DNA of 64,000 nucleotides. Source: Dothistroma septosporum. Lineage: Eukaryota; Ascomycota; Dothideomycetes; Mycosphaerellales; Mycosphaerellaceae. The DNA lies in the NCBI GenBank assembly GCA_002236755.2, contig NBZP02000006.1, positions 1,181,326-1,245,325 of the forward strand, given 5' to 3'. A program made the position numbers and the translations under genes. The notes under the pieces are model-generated. The model was not told the DNA's origin and made no database searches. It saw only the letters and a list, made by a program, of their open reading frames with translations. Position 1 is the first letter of the stretch, and each line of letters opens with the position of its first letter. Positions 22,887 through 33,098 of the stretch are shown in pieces.

Positions 22887-23089
22887 TGCGGAATAGTGTC
22901 TTTCGGCGAAGTTCAGCTGCTATAGTGGTGGCAATTTCTGTTCTCCTCTCTTTATTCGAGTCTCCTCACAATCCCCTCCTTGTAGCTGAACTCCTTGCCT
23001 GGCTCAGATATGCAGATGTATACCCCTCCGATGATGTCCAGAGCACGGCATAGACTTCTAAACTCGAGATCTCTCGCAGCATGTGGATT

Positions 23090-23671
23090 CTAGGCTAGTA
23101 TTTCGGGTTGCGCGAAGCCTCGATCGACGATATCGTGACACTTCTGATCATCTTCAATATGTTCCAGCAAGCAAGTCTTCGGCAGACAGAGGACGGTATC
23201 ATCAGCCAATGGTCTCTGAAGCAGGAAGCTCAGCCCATTCTCGGCGAGGTGCTTGAGGGTGGCGACATTCTGGGCGCGAGTGATGTCGTTGTCTGTCTCG
23301 TTCTTCTTGACTGTGTATGGCCGGAGGCAGGTTCTGCCGGCAGCTGGAAACATGTCAGTGCTGATTGCTGGAATGGCGGTCTGCCTGGTAGGCAGTGCAT
23401 ACCAGGTGTAGTAGTCTTGTTCGAGTAGCCGACATGCTCTATCGACGGCTGGTTTTTGACACGAATGGGCTCATGCGTGAACTGCGACCGGGCGAACAAT
23501 CGGTGTTGGTGTCGTCGGTTGGTGCTTCATGTTGAAACTCTCGATATGGAAAATTTCGGCGTCTCTGTCGAGTTCCGGGTGGTAAGAGACCAAGCCAAGA
23601 ATGAAGGCGGCTAGGATGAGGGTGATGGCGAAACGTACACTGCGGTTGCGGCGACTGAATGCGCTGAGCAT
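23090..23671 (-). CDS. small single-pass membrane or secreted protein, spliced or broken
   Basis: The frame begins MLSAFSRRNRSVRFAITLIL and has a basic start followed by one hydrophobic segment, as in a type II membrane protein or long signal anchor. It meets an in-frame TGA at 23471-23473, then stays open in the same frame to 23090 with convincing protein-like content (VDRACRLLEQDYYTWYALPT, NVATLKHLAENGLSFLLQRP, DDQKCHDIVDRGFAQPE). A 90-nt intron 23538-23449 with a weak GTTTCA donor and CCAG acceptor would remove the stop in frame and give 163 residues. The alternative is a nonsense mutation. Nothing identifies the family. Confidence 0.45.
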
Positions 23672-23914
23672 GTTGGCGTTACTCGTCTTTGCCTGAAGCT
23701 CACTCCCTGGCGTACTGACTTCTCATTGTTCGGTGATAGCGAGAGATCGCATAGGACAAGATATCCCGGGTAAGGTGGAGCTACCCGCTCCACATTGGTC
23801 CGTGCTTGCATGTGAAAGAGATCTGAATACCCCGCAGTGAACGCTGATGATAGGTGAAGTTGATTTCGAGACGACGTACTGTGGGCTCCTAAACCCGCTC
23901 GTACTCGTCTGTAT

Positions 23915-25046
23915 CTATGCCTTGGTGTCCGAGATCTTGAAGACGTACTTGACAGCGCTCGCAGTCCCATCCTTCAGCTTCTCCAAAGCGCTCTGGATAC
24001 CATTCAAGCCTCCCGGTACTATCTCTTGCGGCTGCGGCTTGAACCAGCCCTCTTCCAAGCCCCTTGTGATGTACCTGCTGTACACATATCCCAGATCCTT
24101 CTTTGGCCCATGCACATCTCCCACCATGGTGATCGACATTTGCACGTGTTCAGGCATGTCCGAGAAATCCTTGCCTGGCAGAACCAGTGTGATCTTGCCC
24201 TTGGGCTCCAAAGCCTCGGCGATATTCTGGTAGCTGCCCTTCTCCGACACTGCATCGTACGCGTAATGCAACCTCTGGCCTTTCAATGCGTCCTTAATGC
24301 CTTGCGATACTGCTTCATTACCCTTGCGGTAGTCGATTATCGTGTCTCCCTTCGAACGATCTATGAACTGTTCGACGTGTTTCTGGGCTCGGCCGGCGAC
24401 AACGATCAGTGGGTGAATATTGGCTTTCGACGCGAATTGCAGGACGTAGGATCCGACTGCCGACGAGCCACCGTAGACGACAAGTGGGATCTGCTCGTTT
24501 GTTGGGTTCCATGGCTGTGCTGGGAGGTTCAATGTGTTGTCGCCAAAGAGACCGACTGCTGCAGTGAGGGCAGCGAGAGGAATAGCGGCGCCAGCTAGTC
24601 CATGTCAGCATTGGGACAGCGCTCGCTGATGGGATTCGTACATACCTTCGAAACTAGTCTTCTCTGGCAGGAAGAAAGTCGTATGGTCCCAGCTGAGGCC
24701 ATACTCAGCATAGCTGCCACCTGGCTTCATCATCTCGTGGAAAGCTGCTACACGATCGCCCTTCTTGAACTCCGTCACACCCTCTCCTACTTCATGCACA
24801 ATACCACTGATGTCGTCGCCCTGGTTGAGAGCTGGTGTGTCTGGCATCCATTCTGGCACTTTCCTGTAGTACGTTCTGTCAATTCGGAGTGTGCATGGCA
24901 TGTCTTCTCCTATCGGGAACGAACCAGTCTTTCGGATTACTACCGCTGTATTCGATCTTGGTCACAATCTGGCGAGGTCCAGGTTTTGGAATCTCGGAGT
25001 CCTTGATGGTGACCGTCGGGCCTTTGTCAACGATGGCTTCTTTCAT
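23915..25046 (-). CDS. medium-chain dehydrogenase/reductase, enoyl-reductase (ToxD-like) type
   Basis: Three exons on the minus strand, 25046-24925, 24863-24646 and 24594-23915, give 339 residues. These are NADPH-dependent quinone/enoyl reductases without a catalytic zinc site; the family includes free-standing enoyl reductases of secondary metabolism, but many members are general detoxification enzymes. Seen here: PKPGPRQIVTKIEYSGSNPK, then across splice 1 KDWKVPEWMPDTPALNQGDD, HEVGEGVTEFKKGDRVAAF, AEYGLSWDHTTFFLPEKTSF, AIPLAALTAAVGLF, the nucleotide-binding VVYGGSSAVGSYVLQFASKA, and DYRKGNEAVSQGI. Intron 1 uses GTTCGT as donor. There is no polyketide synthase nearby, so a metabolite role is not indicated. 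The substrate is unknown. Confidence 0.88.
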
Positions 25047-26109
25047 GATTGCAAATGTCTGTAGATGCTTGTCGTGATCAAGCTGTTGCTGTTTCTATGC
25101 ACTGCGACTCTCTGCTTGGGCCTTTGTGTATGAGAGCATGGACAGAAGAAGTGCTTACAAATGCTACTTGACCTCGTACAGTAGAGCGGGACTGACAGCA
25201 CCGACACGACTCGAATGGCGCTGGATATTCACGGCCAATGATGCCATTATTGAGGGGAGCTCGATTAGTTGTGCAACTTGTGCCTGCTGATGATGAATCG
25301 CTTTGCGAGCTGAACCTCGGAAAAAATTCGGACGCGGCACGAATTCTCGCAGCGGTCCGCTCACGTGGTCAGCCCGGAAGGTACACATCGGCGTTGAGTC
25401 CGTAGTCAAGAGGAGTGCACAAAGCCAGCAGAGAGACTGGAGACCGATCTATGTCATTACGGACCAGTGATAAGATGAAAGACGGCCAGTGCTTCGACAT
25501 GGCAACTTGCTGCAGTTCCATGCTTTGTTCCACGCAAATGTCGGGCGAACGACCAGGTACCGCGTATGGTAGGTTGCGGTCTGCACTGTGGTCTCCTTGT
25601 TAGCCGTCACCTGGATCGAGCACGACGACGACGTCAACGGTAAACGTATCATGGCACAAGAGAGCATGCTGAGCAAAGGCTGCAAAAAGTACGCATCAAT
25701 GTCTTCAATCTCGCGGTGGAAATAACAGAGCACGACTGCGACGTCGAGCTAAGGATCGGCTGTGCCCACGATTGTCTTCTTCGACCTCCTGCTCTTCTTG
25801 AAGCATACTCGGCATGCTCGGTTCGCGCCATCATAATGTCCCGACGACGTACGCAGTCTGCTTATCGCAGTTCCTGAAGTCTAGGCATCACTCCATCTTC
25901 GGCTGTCACGGATGTATTGCCATAAATATGCGGCTGGCATCACGCTTGTTAGCCTGTTCGATCTAATCGACTGCGGCGCTGTCCAGCTGCATGCTGAGAA
26001 GATCAACTCGTCGATCATGGAGGAGATGTGGACGTTACGCAGAATATCGGAAGGGATATCATTGACCACCCACACGGTCACATCTGTGGAGTCGTGCGAG
26101 CGACTCTCA
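25047..26109. other. intergenic region with possible decayed sequence
   Basis: No gene supported. Frames at 25449-25733 (-) and 25912-26108 (+) are open but show nothing I can name. The N-terminal half of the PTR2 pseudogene would be expected here and was not found. Confidence 0.35.
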
Positions 26110-27154
26110 TACAACAACACAGGATCGCGTGACGGCGGTATTGGCAAGGTCTACGCCGAGCGCTCTGTTGGCTCCTTGCCGATCTTCATGTTCTTCGTTG
26201 CACCTGTCGCCATGATTGGCTGCAAGACGTTCTATAAGCTTACCCCAACAACTGAATATGTCCATTCGAAGTCGTTCAAGACCTTGGGTTTCGCGGGCAA
26301 GGGCTGTTGGTCTGCGGGGCCTGAACCAAATTTCCCGGAACCTCCACAGAGCTGACTCCTGCGAGAGGGTCAAGCCAAGCCGCCTCTGCGCCAGTGCACC
26401 GGCATTCCTGCAGGACGTTGATGATTTGGGTTCACGAAAGCGCTCGTGGCTTCAACGCTGAGAAGGTCTTTCCCTGCCTACCGCTCTACTGCCTTGCATA
26501 TAACCAAATGGTTCCCAAATTCACGTCCATGTCGGCGACTAAGCAACTGTACGGCCTTCCGAACGATCTGATCAACCAACTCAGCCCCTTGACTCTGGTT
26601 GGTTGGTCCCCATAATCGAGGGGCTTAGTTCACCCAGCAATAACAGACTGGCTTCAACTTCACTCCTATCGAGCGTGCTTGAGGTTTCTTGCTGGCTATT
26701 GCCGCCATGATCTCCACGACGGTCACTTGGTACTACATCTATCAATAGGTCGCCGTGATCAAACGCCGAGATCAGCACTGGCACTGGTTGTGAGGTTCCG
26801 ATCAACGTGTGGATGCAAGACGTGCCGTATTGCTTGATTACCTTTTCCAAAACCTCTTTCAGCAAGGCTCCGAAGAACATGAGAGGTCTCGTTATGAGCA
26901 TAAGTCTGGTCTGGAATGCTTGTTCTACTGCTGATCATCAGCCTTTGGTGCCGTTGGCTATGGATCCTCTGCTCATGCGGAACTACACTGCTACGGCACT
27001 GCTGGCTTCTTTAGGCGGCACCGTTTTTTGATTCAGATGGCGATCACATGGAGCGAGGAAGGATGAGCTCAACTTGATCGAGGAGACGAAGCACAAGGGT
27101 CGTGGTGCTGCGAGGCACTTCTTTGATGCTGAGCATGCTTCGATCGAATCGTGA
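26110..27154 (+). pseudogene. decayed PTR2/POT peptide transporter, C-terminal half
   Basis: Fragments of the C-terminal half of a fungal peptide transporter occur in correct order but in different frames. In order they are KVYAERSVGSLPIFMFFVAP then GCKTFYKLTP; CERVKPSRL followed by APAFLQDVDD; ARGFNAEKVFPCLPLYCLAY then NQM and LYGLPNDLINQLSPLTLV; a degraded helix (AIAAMISTTVTWYYIYQ); VPINVWMQDVPYCLI; SKAPKNMRGLVMSISLVWNA; PLAMDPLLMRNYTATALLAS; and a tail with RKDELNLIEETKHKG ending at a TGA near 27154. Stops and frame shifts separate them. The first half of the gene is missing or unrecognisable. It belongs to a different PTR2 subfamily from the intact gene at 5002, judging by KAPKNMRGLVM and the tail. 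Confidence 0.7.
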
Positions 27155-27723
27155 AACCGAAGTTGATATGTAGCCAACATTGTTGTCAGATGAGCTGCTT
27201 TGAGGTCAATTACAGTAATCTAGAGCTCGTGTGCCGTCGCTGGTCAACTCGGACCGAAGCCGTCGTTCGCTCGTGGCCGCAGTACAGCAATTCTGGTTGA
27301 ACGTAACGGCACAGACCGCCAACACGTAGTGCTTGACGAAATGTAGAGTCCATGGCCATCATGCAATATGTACGCAACGACAATATTCAATGTAGCTCAT
27401 ATGTGTCGTCGTCGCTGTTCACCAAAGCTTGAACTGGACAGGACTGAAAAGGATTCATCCCAAAACACACATAAGCACTACCATGGACGTTTGTGCTCAC
27501 GCATGGTCCGACTATGGCAGGAGAAGATGAACGAGAGGTGCGCCGGCTGGCATGCTGTTTGATATGTCCAGTTATGACAGAATCCCGAGGCTCGCAAACG
27601 TCCTCATGGGCAGCAGAAGTCAGATCAGCCCTGGTACAAGGCAATTAGATGCAAAAGTGTAGTGCATCATGCTCCTCTTGTTGTGCAAAAAGCTATTTGG
27701 TGTGCGGAAACATCATAATATGA
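27155..27723. other. intergenic region
   Basis: No gene or element recognised between the transporter pseudogene and the tRNA-Tyr-like locus. Short frames only. Confidence 0.4.
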
Positions 27724-27864
27724 TCTCCCAACGCGGGATCGAACCGCGGGCCTCAAGATGATACAGCCGTGATCTATTACAGTCTTGCGCTGGTTGGAAG
27801 TTAGAAATTAATTCGAAACCCAAGTCGCCGGTCCACGAACCTCTTCCAGCTGAGCTATTGAGAG
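27724..27864 (-). tRNA. tRNA-Tyr(GUA)-like gene with anticodon intron and about 50-nt D-arm insertion
   Basis: On the minus strand, the acceptor CTCTCAA (27864-27858) pairs fully with TTGGGAG (one G-U), with discriminator A at 27724. The anticodon arm has CAAGA/TCTTG stems (27787-27783 and 27758-27754), loop start CT, anticodon GTA and a 17-nt intron (27776-27760) right after position 37, just as in fungal tRNA-Tyr. The T arm CGCGG-TTCGATC-CCGCG is perfect. The oddity is the D arm: after TAGCTCAGCTGG there are 58 nt before the anticodon stem instead of about 8. The insert contains GGAAG...CTTCC complementarity that could form a long hairpin. It is either a disrupted tRNA-Tyr pseudogene or an active gene with a second insertion. 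Confidence 0.6.
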
Positions 27865-28496
27865 TAGTTATGATGTCTTTGACATCGAATAGCTTGCAGA
27901 GATGCTTCCTGGTATGGACGGACATAATCTGACTGTATATATTCGTTTCTGTGAAAGCCTGGCTCTAAAAGCATGGAACGAAGCAAGGTGATACAGAAAC
28001 AGTCAGCGGCAAACTCTTCGATGCAGAGCTCGAACCAGTCATGCGAATTGTGAGATAGCTCGTACACGGCTCAGGAGGCGCCCGCAACGGATCGATTCCA
28101 CGAGCGGGACACTTTACACGATACTCCAGAATGCGCATCTGAGCGACTCAGATGCCGTCTGTACCGGCAGAGCTCTGTCCTGCCACGATGCAATGTATGC
28201 AGCTTTTTGCCACCAAAATCTGCAGCATGTGCAAATTCCGCGTTAGACGCGCTAACCGCACTAGCCGCTAATTGGCAGAAATAACTTCACAACTCTCCAG
28301 TGAGCCTCTATCTTGTACCAACATTCACCAACACCACAATTATTGCATATGCTCTGTTTCGGCGTGATGACGATAGTTCACTCGCTGAACTTCATTCTCG
28401 ACCAGGCCGAAGTTTACTGATGAAGTTGGCCGCTGTCGAACGCCCTGCGAGACCTTGCAGCTTCGACGATGCGATAAGTGAGTCAATCGCCTCGAT
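27865..28496. other. intergenic region
   Basis: No gene recognised. Upstream of the tRNA-like locus on the minus strand; only short frames. Confidence 0.4.
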
Positions 28497-28808
28497 CTAA
28501 GGCTCTTCCTCGTGCAAGAGCGACGACTGGAACAGTGTCAGAATGGCTCGTGGCGACTTAAGTATCGATGCTGACTCCAATGCGGCCGAGGTCTTACCAA
28601 TCGTCCAGGTCGCCTTTGCATAAGCTCCGCGGAACCAAATGGTGAGATGCCAATTGATCGACGTGCCTGATGTAAGATTTTTGAACGTCGGCTGTACCTG
28701 CACGAACGAAGCTGTAGGAATCGTGAGCTTGGTTATATATGCGGTGATCTGATCGGAGGCGGCAGGAGTCCACGCAAATAACAGTCGTCTTTGAGGAGAC
28801 AGCTCCAA
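28497..28808 (-). CDS. possible exon or remnant of an unknown protein
   Basis: A 103-residue frame whose middle reads like real protein (TIPTASFVQVQPTFKNLTSG, then SINWHLTIWFRGAYAKATWT). No family is recognised, and no flanking exon could be joined. It may be a fragment of a decayed gene, which would match the decayed character of this interval. Confidence 0.22.
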   Translation of the reverse strand: MELSPQRRLLFAWTPAASDQITAYITKLTIPTASFVQVQPTFKNLTSGTSINWHLTIWFRGAYAKATWTIGKTSAALESASILKSPRAILTLFQSSLLHEEEP

Positions 28809-29417
28809 GAGCTATCGAGCGCAGTCAGATGTACACTTTACGCGGAAGATTGAACGTCGGTGACCAGGACTGGCCATGCCTGGATGGCTGAGCGTGGGAA
28901 CAAAGCCTGCTAGACTTCGAGATATTCAACACGAGGCAACCTATGTGTAGCATCCCACCGTACAGAACGTGGCTGCCCAGACATTCTCGAGGCTTGTCAT
29001 GGCTGGGCGAAGGGTGAGCCACACGATCTCATCGCGGTATCAGACCAAAGGCTGTGCGCGTGAAGTCGCGTCAGTCATCATGTCAATGGACATCAGGTCG
29101 CAGTCGTGGTCGCAGTCGTCGCAGAAGAGACGACGTGCTGCGCTTCCAGCCGACCCGTTGCTTCGACACGATCGGGTGCAGGATACTTCCCGGGCAGCAA
29201 AAGCTGGCTCATTCCGTCGCGCTACAGAATATACATGGCTGTAACTGCTCGGCTCCGGATCTGTATGTACGTCCGTGCCCAGACTAGGTAGACATGATTG
29301 ACGTTATCGTACAAAACCATTCTCACTGTACAGATGTCGACGCGCTATGCTACGCTCTACAAGCAACCTCGACAGATCCTCGTCGGACATCATAACGCCA
29401 TTTCGCAACAACTTCAT
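28809..29417. other. intergenic region downstream of the RNA polymerase I gene
   Basis: No gene seen. A short CAGTCGTGGTCGCAGTCGTC-type imperfect triplet run lies near 29100. Confidence 0.35.
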
Positions 29418-32400
29418 TCAAGGCCCCACCTTGAAATTCATGCGAATTCCCATTGCCGCCAATTCGACATCCAAATATCGTAGCACACCAGGAATGGCCA
29501 CGACGGTGACATTGTCGCCACCAAACCACTTCGTTCCCTTTCGGTCTTCCCAGCATTCACTCTTGGGATCGGTTGACAGAGCCTTTCGACTGCATCTTCG
29601 ACATCTTGTGCGTCCACCTTCTCGTCTTCGGCCACCATACTGTCCAGAACTCGGCTGTGTCGATAGGAAGCTTCCACAAGTTTTGCAAACATGCGCCTTC
29701 GTGTAATCGCTGCAGTTCATCAATCGATCCTGTAGCAGGAAGGCCGTGCCGTGGGCGATCAGAGAGTCACGCTCCATCTCTCCGACACGGATACCTCCAC
29801 CCTTTGCTCTACCCTTGATGGGCTGGCCAGTAAGAGGAGTGACTGGACCCGTTGTCCGCACTTGGTATTTGTCGTTGACCATGTGCCTCAAACGTTGGTA
29901 ATAGACGACACCGATGTAGATGTCTGCCGCAAGCTCCTCGCCCGTGATGCCAGAGTACATTGGCTCGTTGCCGTAGTAGTTGTATCCAGCGCGCTTGAGT
30001 TGGTGGCCGAAATACTCAATGGCAGTTTCGCCTTCCTTATCCTCGAATTTAAAGGGCGTGGAGTCTTGCGCCAGACCGTGAAGAGCTCCAGACTTGCCAG
30101 CTAAGGACTCGACAAACATGCCGATTGTCATACGTGACGGGAAAGCGTGAGGGTTGATGATGACATCCGGTTGCATACCACTCTCGGTGAAGGGCATGTC
30201 AATCATTGGCCACTTCTGAGAGCATACTCCCTTCTGTCCGTGTCGAGATGAGAACTTGTCGCCGATGACTGGCGAACGTGGTATCCTAAAGCGGATACTA
30301 ACAGCTTGGCAGGGATCGTTGTTGCCAGATTCGTTTCCAATGAGCTTGATCTCCTCGATGAAGGCCTCCTCTGACTCCTTGTACTTGTGAATGTGGGTAA
30401 TGCCATCTTGATTGACATAGTCACCAGTCAGAGGGTCCTTCACAACTGAGTATGAAGCAGCGATAGCATCACCTTCTTTGACTTTCCAGCCAATGCGCCC
30501 GAGTCCGTCATCGTCCAAAGTCTCTCGCCACGAAGCCTTGATGATGCTGTTGGGCGCAAAGCCGAAAACGTGCGTAATTCCGGAGCGGCCGCGACCTTGC
30601 TTGTTCTCCTCTGCCAGATCGATCTTCTTGGCTTTATAGATAGTTCCGTGGCCGAAACCACGTTCGTGGGCAGATTTGTTCAAGATCATAGCGTCGTCCA
30701 TGTCATAACCAGTGTACGAGATGACAGCGACTACTGCATTCGTTCCGTTCGGGAAGTTGTCCAGACCATATTCGTTGTGCTTCGGTGCTCTGACAACTGG
30801 CGTTTGGCCAGTCTGTAATCGATATGACTTGTTGTCGGTTCTGTACTTCAGAGCTGTTCCTGGCGTTCCCATCGTCTGCTTGCCCATCTGACACTGATAC
30901 ATCTGAAGACGGAATATGTTAGCCTGGGAGCTGAACTGTATGCTCATCATCTTACTTACATTTCTTGGCGATTGATTGAAGTTCGAGAATGGTGTCTGGT
31001 TGGCTACAATGGACAGAATGTTCGTGACATCGTACTCGACGTGCGTAGAGTCGTTCGATGCAATTTCCGGGTCCGTGCAGGCTATGGACATGAACGGCTG
31101 CTCGAAAGGTCCAACAATGTCTTGCTTCCCAAGAGGCAGGTATTTGACCGGTCGGAGCATGCGTGCTGCTTCTGAGAACATGAACAAGCCAGGGTACTGT
31201 CCTCCGTTGGAAAGCGGGATCAAGCCGAGTTCGAGGTCCACAGGGACGTGATGAGTGCCTTCCACTTTCCAGTATCGTAGAGTATCGCTGATTACTTTGG
31301 CCTGCTTGGGCGAGCAGAATCCGAGGATCCGGCCATCGAGCTGCACCACCACACTGTCTTCCAGCTTTGCGTCTGCCATGCTGGACACGCCAAGCTGTGC
31401 GATCAGAGCCGGTACGTGCGATGCATCTGTGTTGTCTGTGGAAACTAGACACTTATGTGCCAGATGATTCAGCAGACCGCAAGGAGATCCATCAGGAGTG
31501 TGCACTGGACACAGAAATCCCCAGCTTTCCGGCAGCAACTTTCTCACAGTCGTTGTCTTCAGCTGTGCGAAGAAACTGCCTCTGTGCACCATGCGGAAAT
31601 GGCTGATAAATCGATAGAAGTTGATTTTCTCAGCCACGACCGTGAAACCAGATACTTGTTGCAGGTCCAATCCACTAGGACTCAAGAGATTGCCAGTCGA
31701 CATGAAGTAGTCCAGCTTTTGGCCCAGGTTCTCGTTCGTCCTTCGAACAACCTTTGCCATAAAGTCTTTTTCGAACTCCTTGCTCGTGAACAACGGATAT
31801 TGGTTCACCCGTCCATATATTCGTAGCGTGTCACCGATCGAATTGAGCCACTCCTCCACCTGTTCTTTGATGATCATGCCGAAGAGGAAGCCGGGAAGAA
31901 GAATCTCCTGGTTCTGTACGGCATCTGGGTTGTCGAGTGTGCATTCGCCTTCTGCCAGAGAGTACAACTTGCGGGTCATGAAGACCAGCATCCTGAACTT
32001 ATCGTTGTCTTGCGCCTCCGTCACATCGTACGAACCAAGATGTGGTAAGACGATCTTCCTCACGAACTCTGTTCCAGCTTCCTGATCGCTCAAAGCTTCG
32101 GGCACATTGAGAACAGGTCGGAATTTGGCTCCAATGTAAGCTCTCGCCTTTGCTTTGCCATGGAGTGGAAAGGCCTTGAAAGTGCGGAGTAAGTGTTCCA
32201 CACGATCTGTAACAAACTGCCGGCTTTCAAGACCCTTCCCGCCAGCTGGTCCAACTATGCCCTCAAAGATCTCGCGATCATTCGTCTCCACAAGCGCTTT
32301 CAGCACAAGCATGACCGGGACCAGGTACTCATTCTTCCTCCATGAGAATCGGAAAATGACATTGCCGTCGTTGAGATAGTGTAACGTATTGCTCTGCGAC

Positions 32401-33098
32401 GTCTGATCCTTCCGCACTGATCGAATCTGGACTGCGAACTTGGTGTATGTGGCTCCTCTGTTCTCGAAAGACGGCCGTATGAGTGCGAGCGGGAAGTTTC
32501 GTCGGTTGACAATTAACATTCGTATGAGCTTCTCAATACCGTTGACGATGAAGTATCCTCCGAGCTCCTCGGTCTCTTCTCGTCGGTTCACCAGCTCTTT
32601 CGGAGACAGTCCTTCCAGATGACATCGGTTCGATCGCAACATGATTGGGAGGTGGCCAAAGTCGCGAACTGTCTCGGCCCACTCGCCATCGTTTATTCTG
32701 TACTCCAGCCTCCCTCGGAATCGCCCTCGGTATGTGCAATGTCGTTCTCTGCACTCCACTGGCAGAATCTCCCTCTTGTCTGCTTGCGTCTTGTTCGAAG
32801 CCGGCAATGTGCTCTTTTCCAGATACAGCTGCTTCAATCGTAGCTGTAGTCTATTCCTTCTCGCGCCATCTTGTGCTGCTATTCGCGGATCGCCGTCCAG
32901 AAATGTTTTGGTGCCAATGTCCTTGAGCGCATGTGATAATTGGCCGCCGTCTGCGAATATGTAGTTCCACGACTCAACGTGAGGCTTGATCGCATCCTGT
33001 AGCTGCGGGTATGCGCTCTTCTTGCCGGGCGGGTTCCTGAAGAGCTCTTCTCTCTTGAGCGTATCGTACTCGACCGACCAATTCGACGTGGGAGCCAT
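29418..33098 (-). CDS. RPA135: RNA polymerase I second-largest subunit (Rpa135 type)
   Basis: Two exons, 33098-30960 and 30902-29418, give 1207 residues, the normal size. It is the beta-like catalytic subunit of the nucleolar polymerase that makes the large rRNA precursor. The ATG at 33098 starts MAPTSNWSVEYDTLKREELF, matching the family; the frame continues upstream but without similarity. Seen in order: LGGYFIVNGIEKLIRMLIVN, RSVRKDQTSQSNTLHYLNDG with VIFRFSWRKNEYLVPVM (Pol I type), GFLCPVHTPDGSPCGLLNHL, QSPRNMYQCQMGKQTMGTPG (across the splice), ISYTGYDMDDAMILNKSAHE, KFSSRHGQKGVCSQKWP, INPHAFPSRMTIGMFVESLA, and a C-terminal zinc site CKTC...CRRC. The 57-nt intron has no stop and is a multiple of three. 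It shares a divergent promoter with the Arl8 gene. Confidence 0.97.
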   Translation of the reverse strand: MAPTSNWSVEYDTLKREELFRNPPGKKSAYPQLQDAIKPHVESWNYIFADGGQLSHALKDIGTKTFLDGDPRIAAQDGARRNRLQLRLKQLYLEKSTLPASNKTQADKREILPVECRERHCTYRGRFRGRLEYRINDGEWAETVRDFGHLPIMLRSNRCHLEGLSPKELVNRREETEELGGYFIVNGIEKLIRMLIVNRRNFPLALIRPSFENRGATYTKFAVQIRSVRKDQTSQSNTLHYLNDGNVIFRFSWRKNEYLVPVMLVLKALVETNDREIFEGIVGPAGGKGLESRQFVTDRVEHLLRTFKAFPLHGKAKARAYIGAKFRPVLNVPEALSDQEAGTEFVRKIVLPHLGSYDVTEAQDNDKFRMLVFMTRKLYSLAEGECTLDNPDAVQNQEILLPGFLFGMIIKEQVEEWLNSIGDTLRIYGRVNQYPLFTSKEFEKDFMAKVVRRTNENLGQKLDYFMSTGNLLSPSGLDLQQVSGFTVVAEKINFYRFISHFRMVHRGSFFAQLKTTTVRKLLPESWGFLCPVHTPDGSPCGLLNHLAHKCLVSTDNTDASHVPALIAQLGVSSMADAKLEDSVVVQLDGRILGFCSPKQAKVISDTLRYWKVEGTHHVPVDLELGLIPLSNGGQYPGLFMFSEAARMLRPVKYLPLGKQDIVGPFEQPFMSIACTDPEIASNDSTHVEYDVTNILSIVANQTPFSNFNQSPRNVSKMMSIQFSSQANIFRLQMYQCQMGKQTMGTPGTALKYRTDNKSYRLQTGQTPVVRAPKHNEYGLDNFPNGTNAVVAVISYTGYDMDDAMILNKSAHERGFGHGTIYKAKKIDLAEENKQGRGRSGITHVFGFAPNSIIKASWRETLDDDGLGRIGWKVKEGDAIAASYSVVKDPLTGDYVNQDGITHIHKYKESEEAFIEEIKLIGNESGNNDPCQAVSIRFRIPRSPVIGDKFSSRHGQKGVCSQKWPMIDMPFTESGMQPDVIINPHAFPSRMTIGMFVESLAGKSGALHGLAQDSTPFKFEDKEGETAIEYFGHQLKRAGYNYYGNEPMYSGITGEELAADIYIGVVYYQRLRHMVNDKYQVRTTGPVTPLTGQPIKGRAKGGGIRVGEMERDSLIAHGTAFLLQDRLMNCSDYTKAHVCKTCGSFLSTQPSSGQYGGRRREGGRTRCRRCSRKALSTDPKSECWEDRKGTKWFGGDNVTVVAIPGVLRYLDVELAAMGIRMNFKVGP

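Noticed and set aside
23915..25046. Idea that the two enoyl-reductase-type genes mark a secondary-metabolite cluster
   Set aside because: No polyketide synthase, peptide synthetase, terpene cyclase or prenyltransferase is in the window, and the two genes are 13 kb apart among housekeeping genes.
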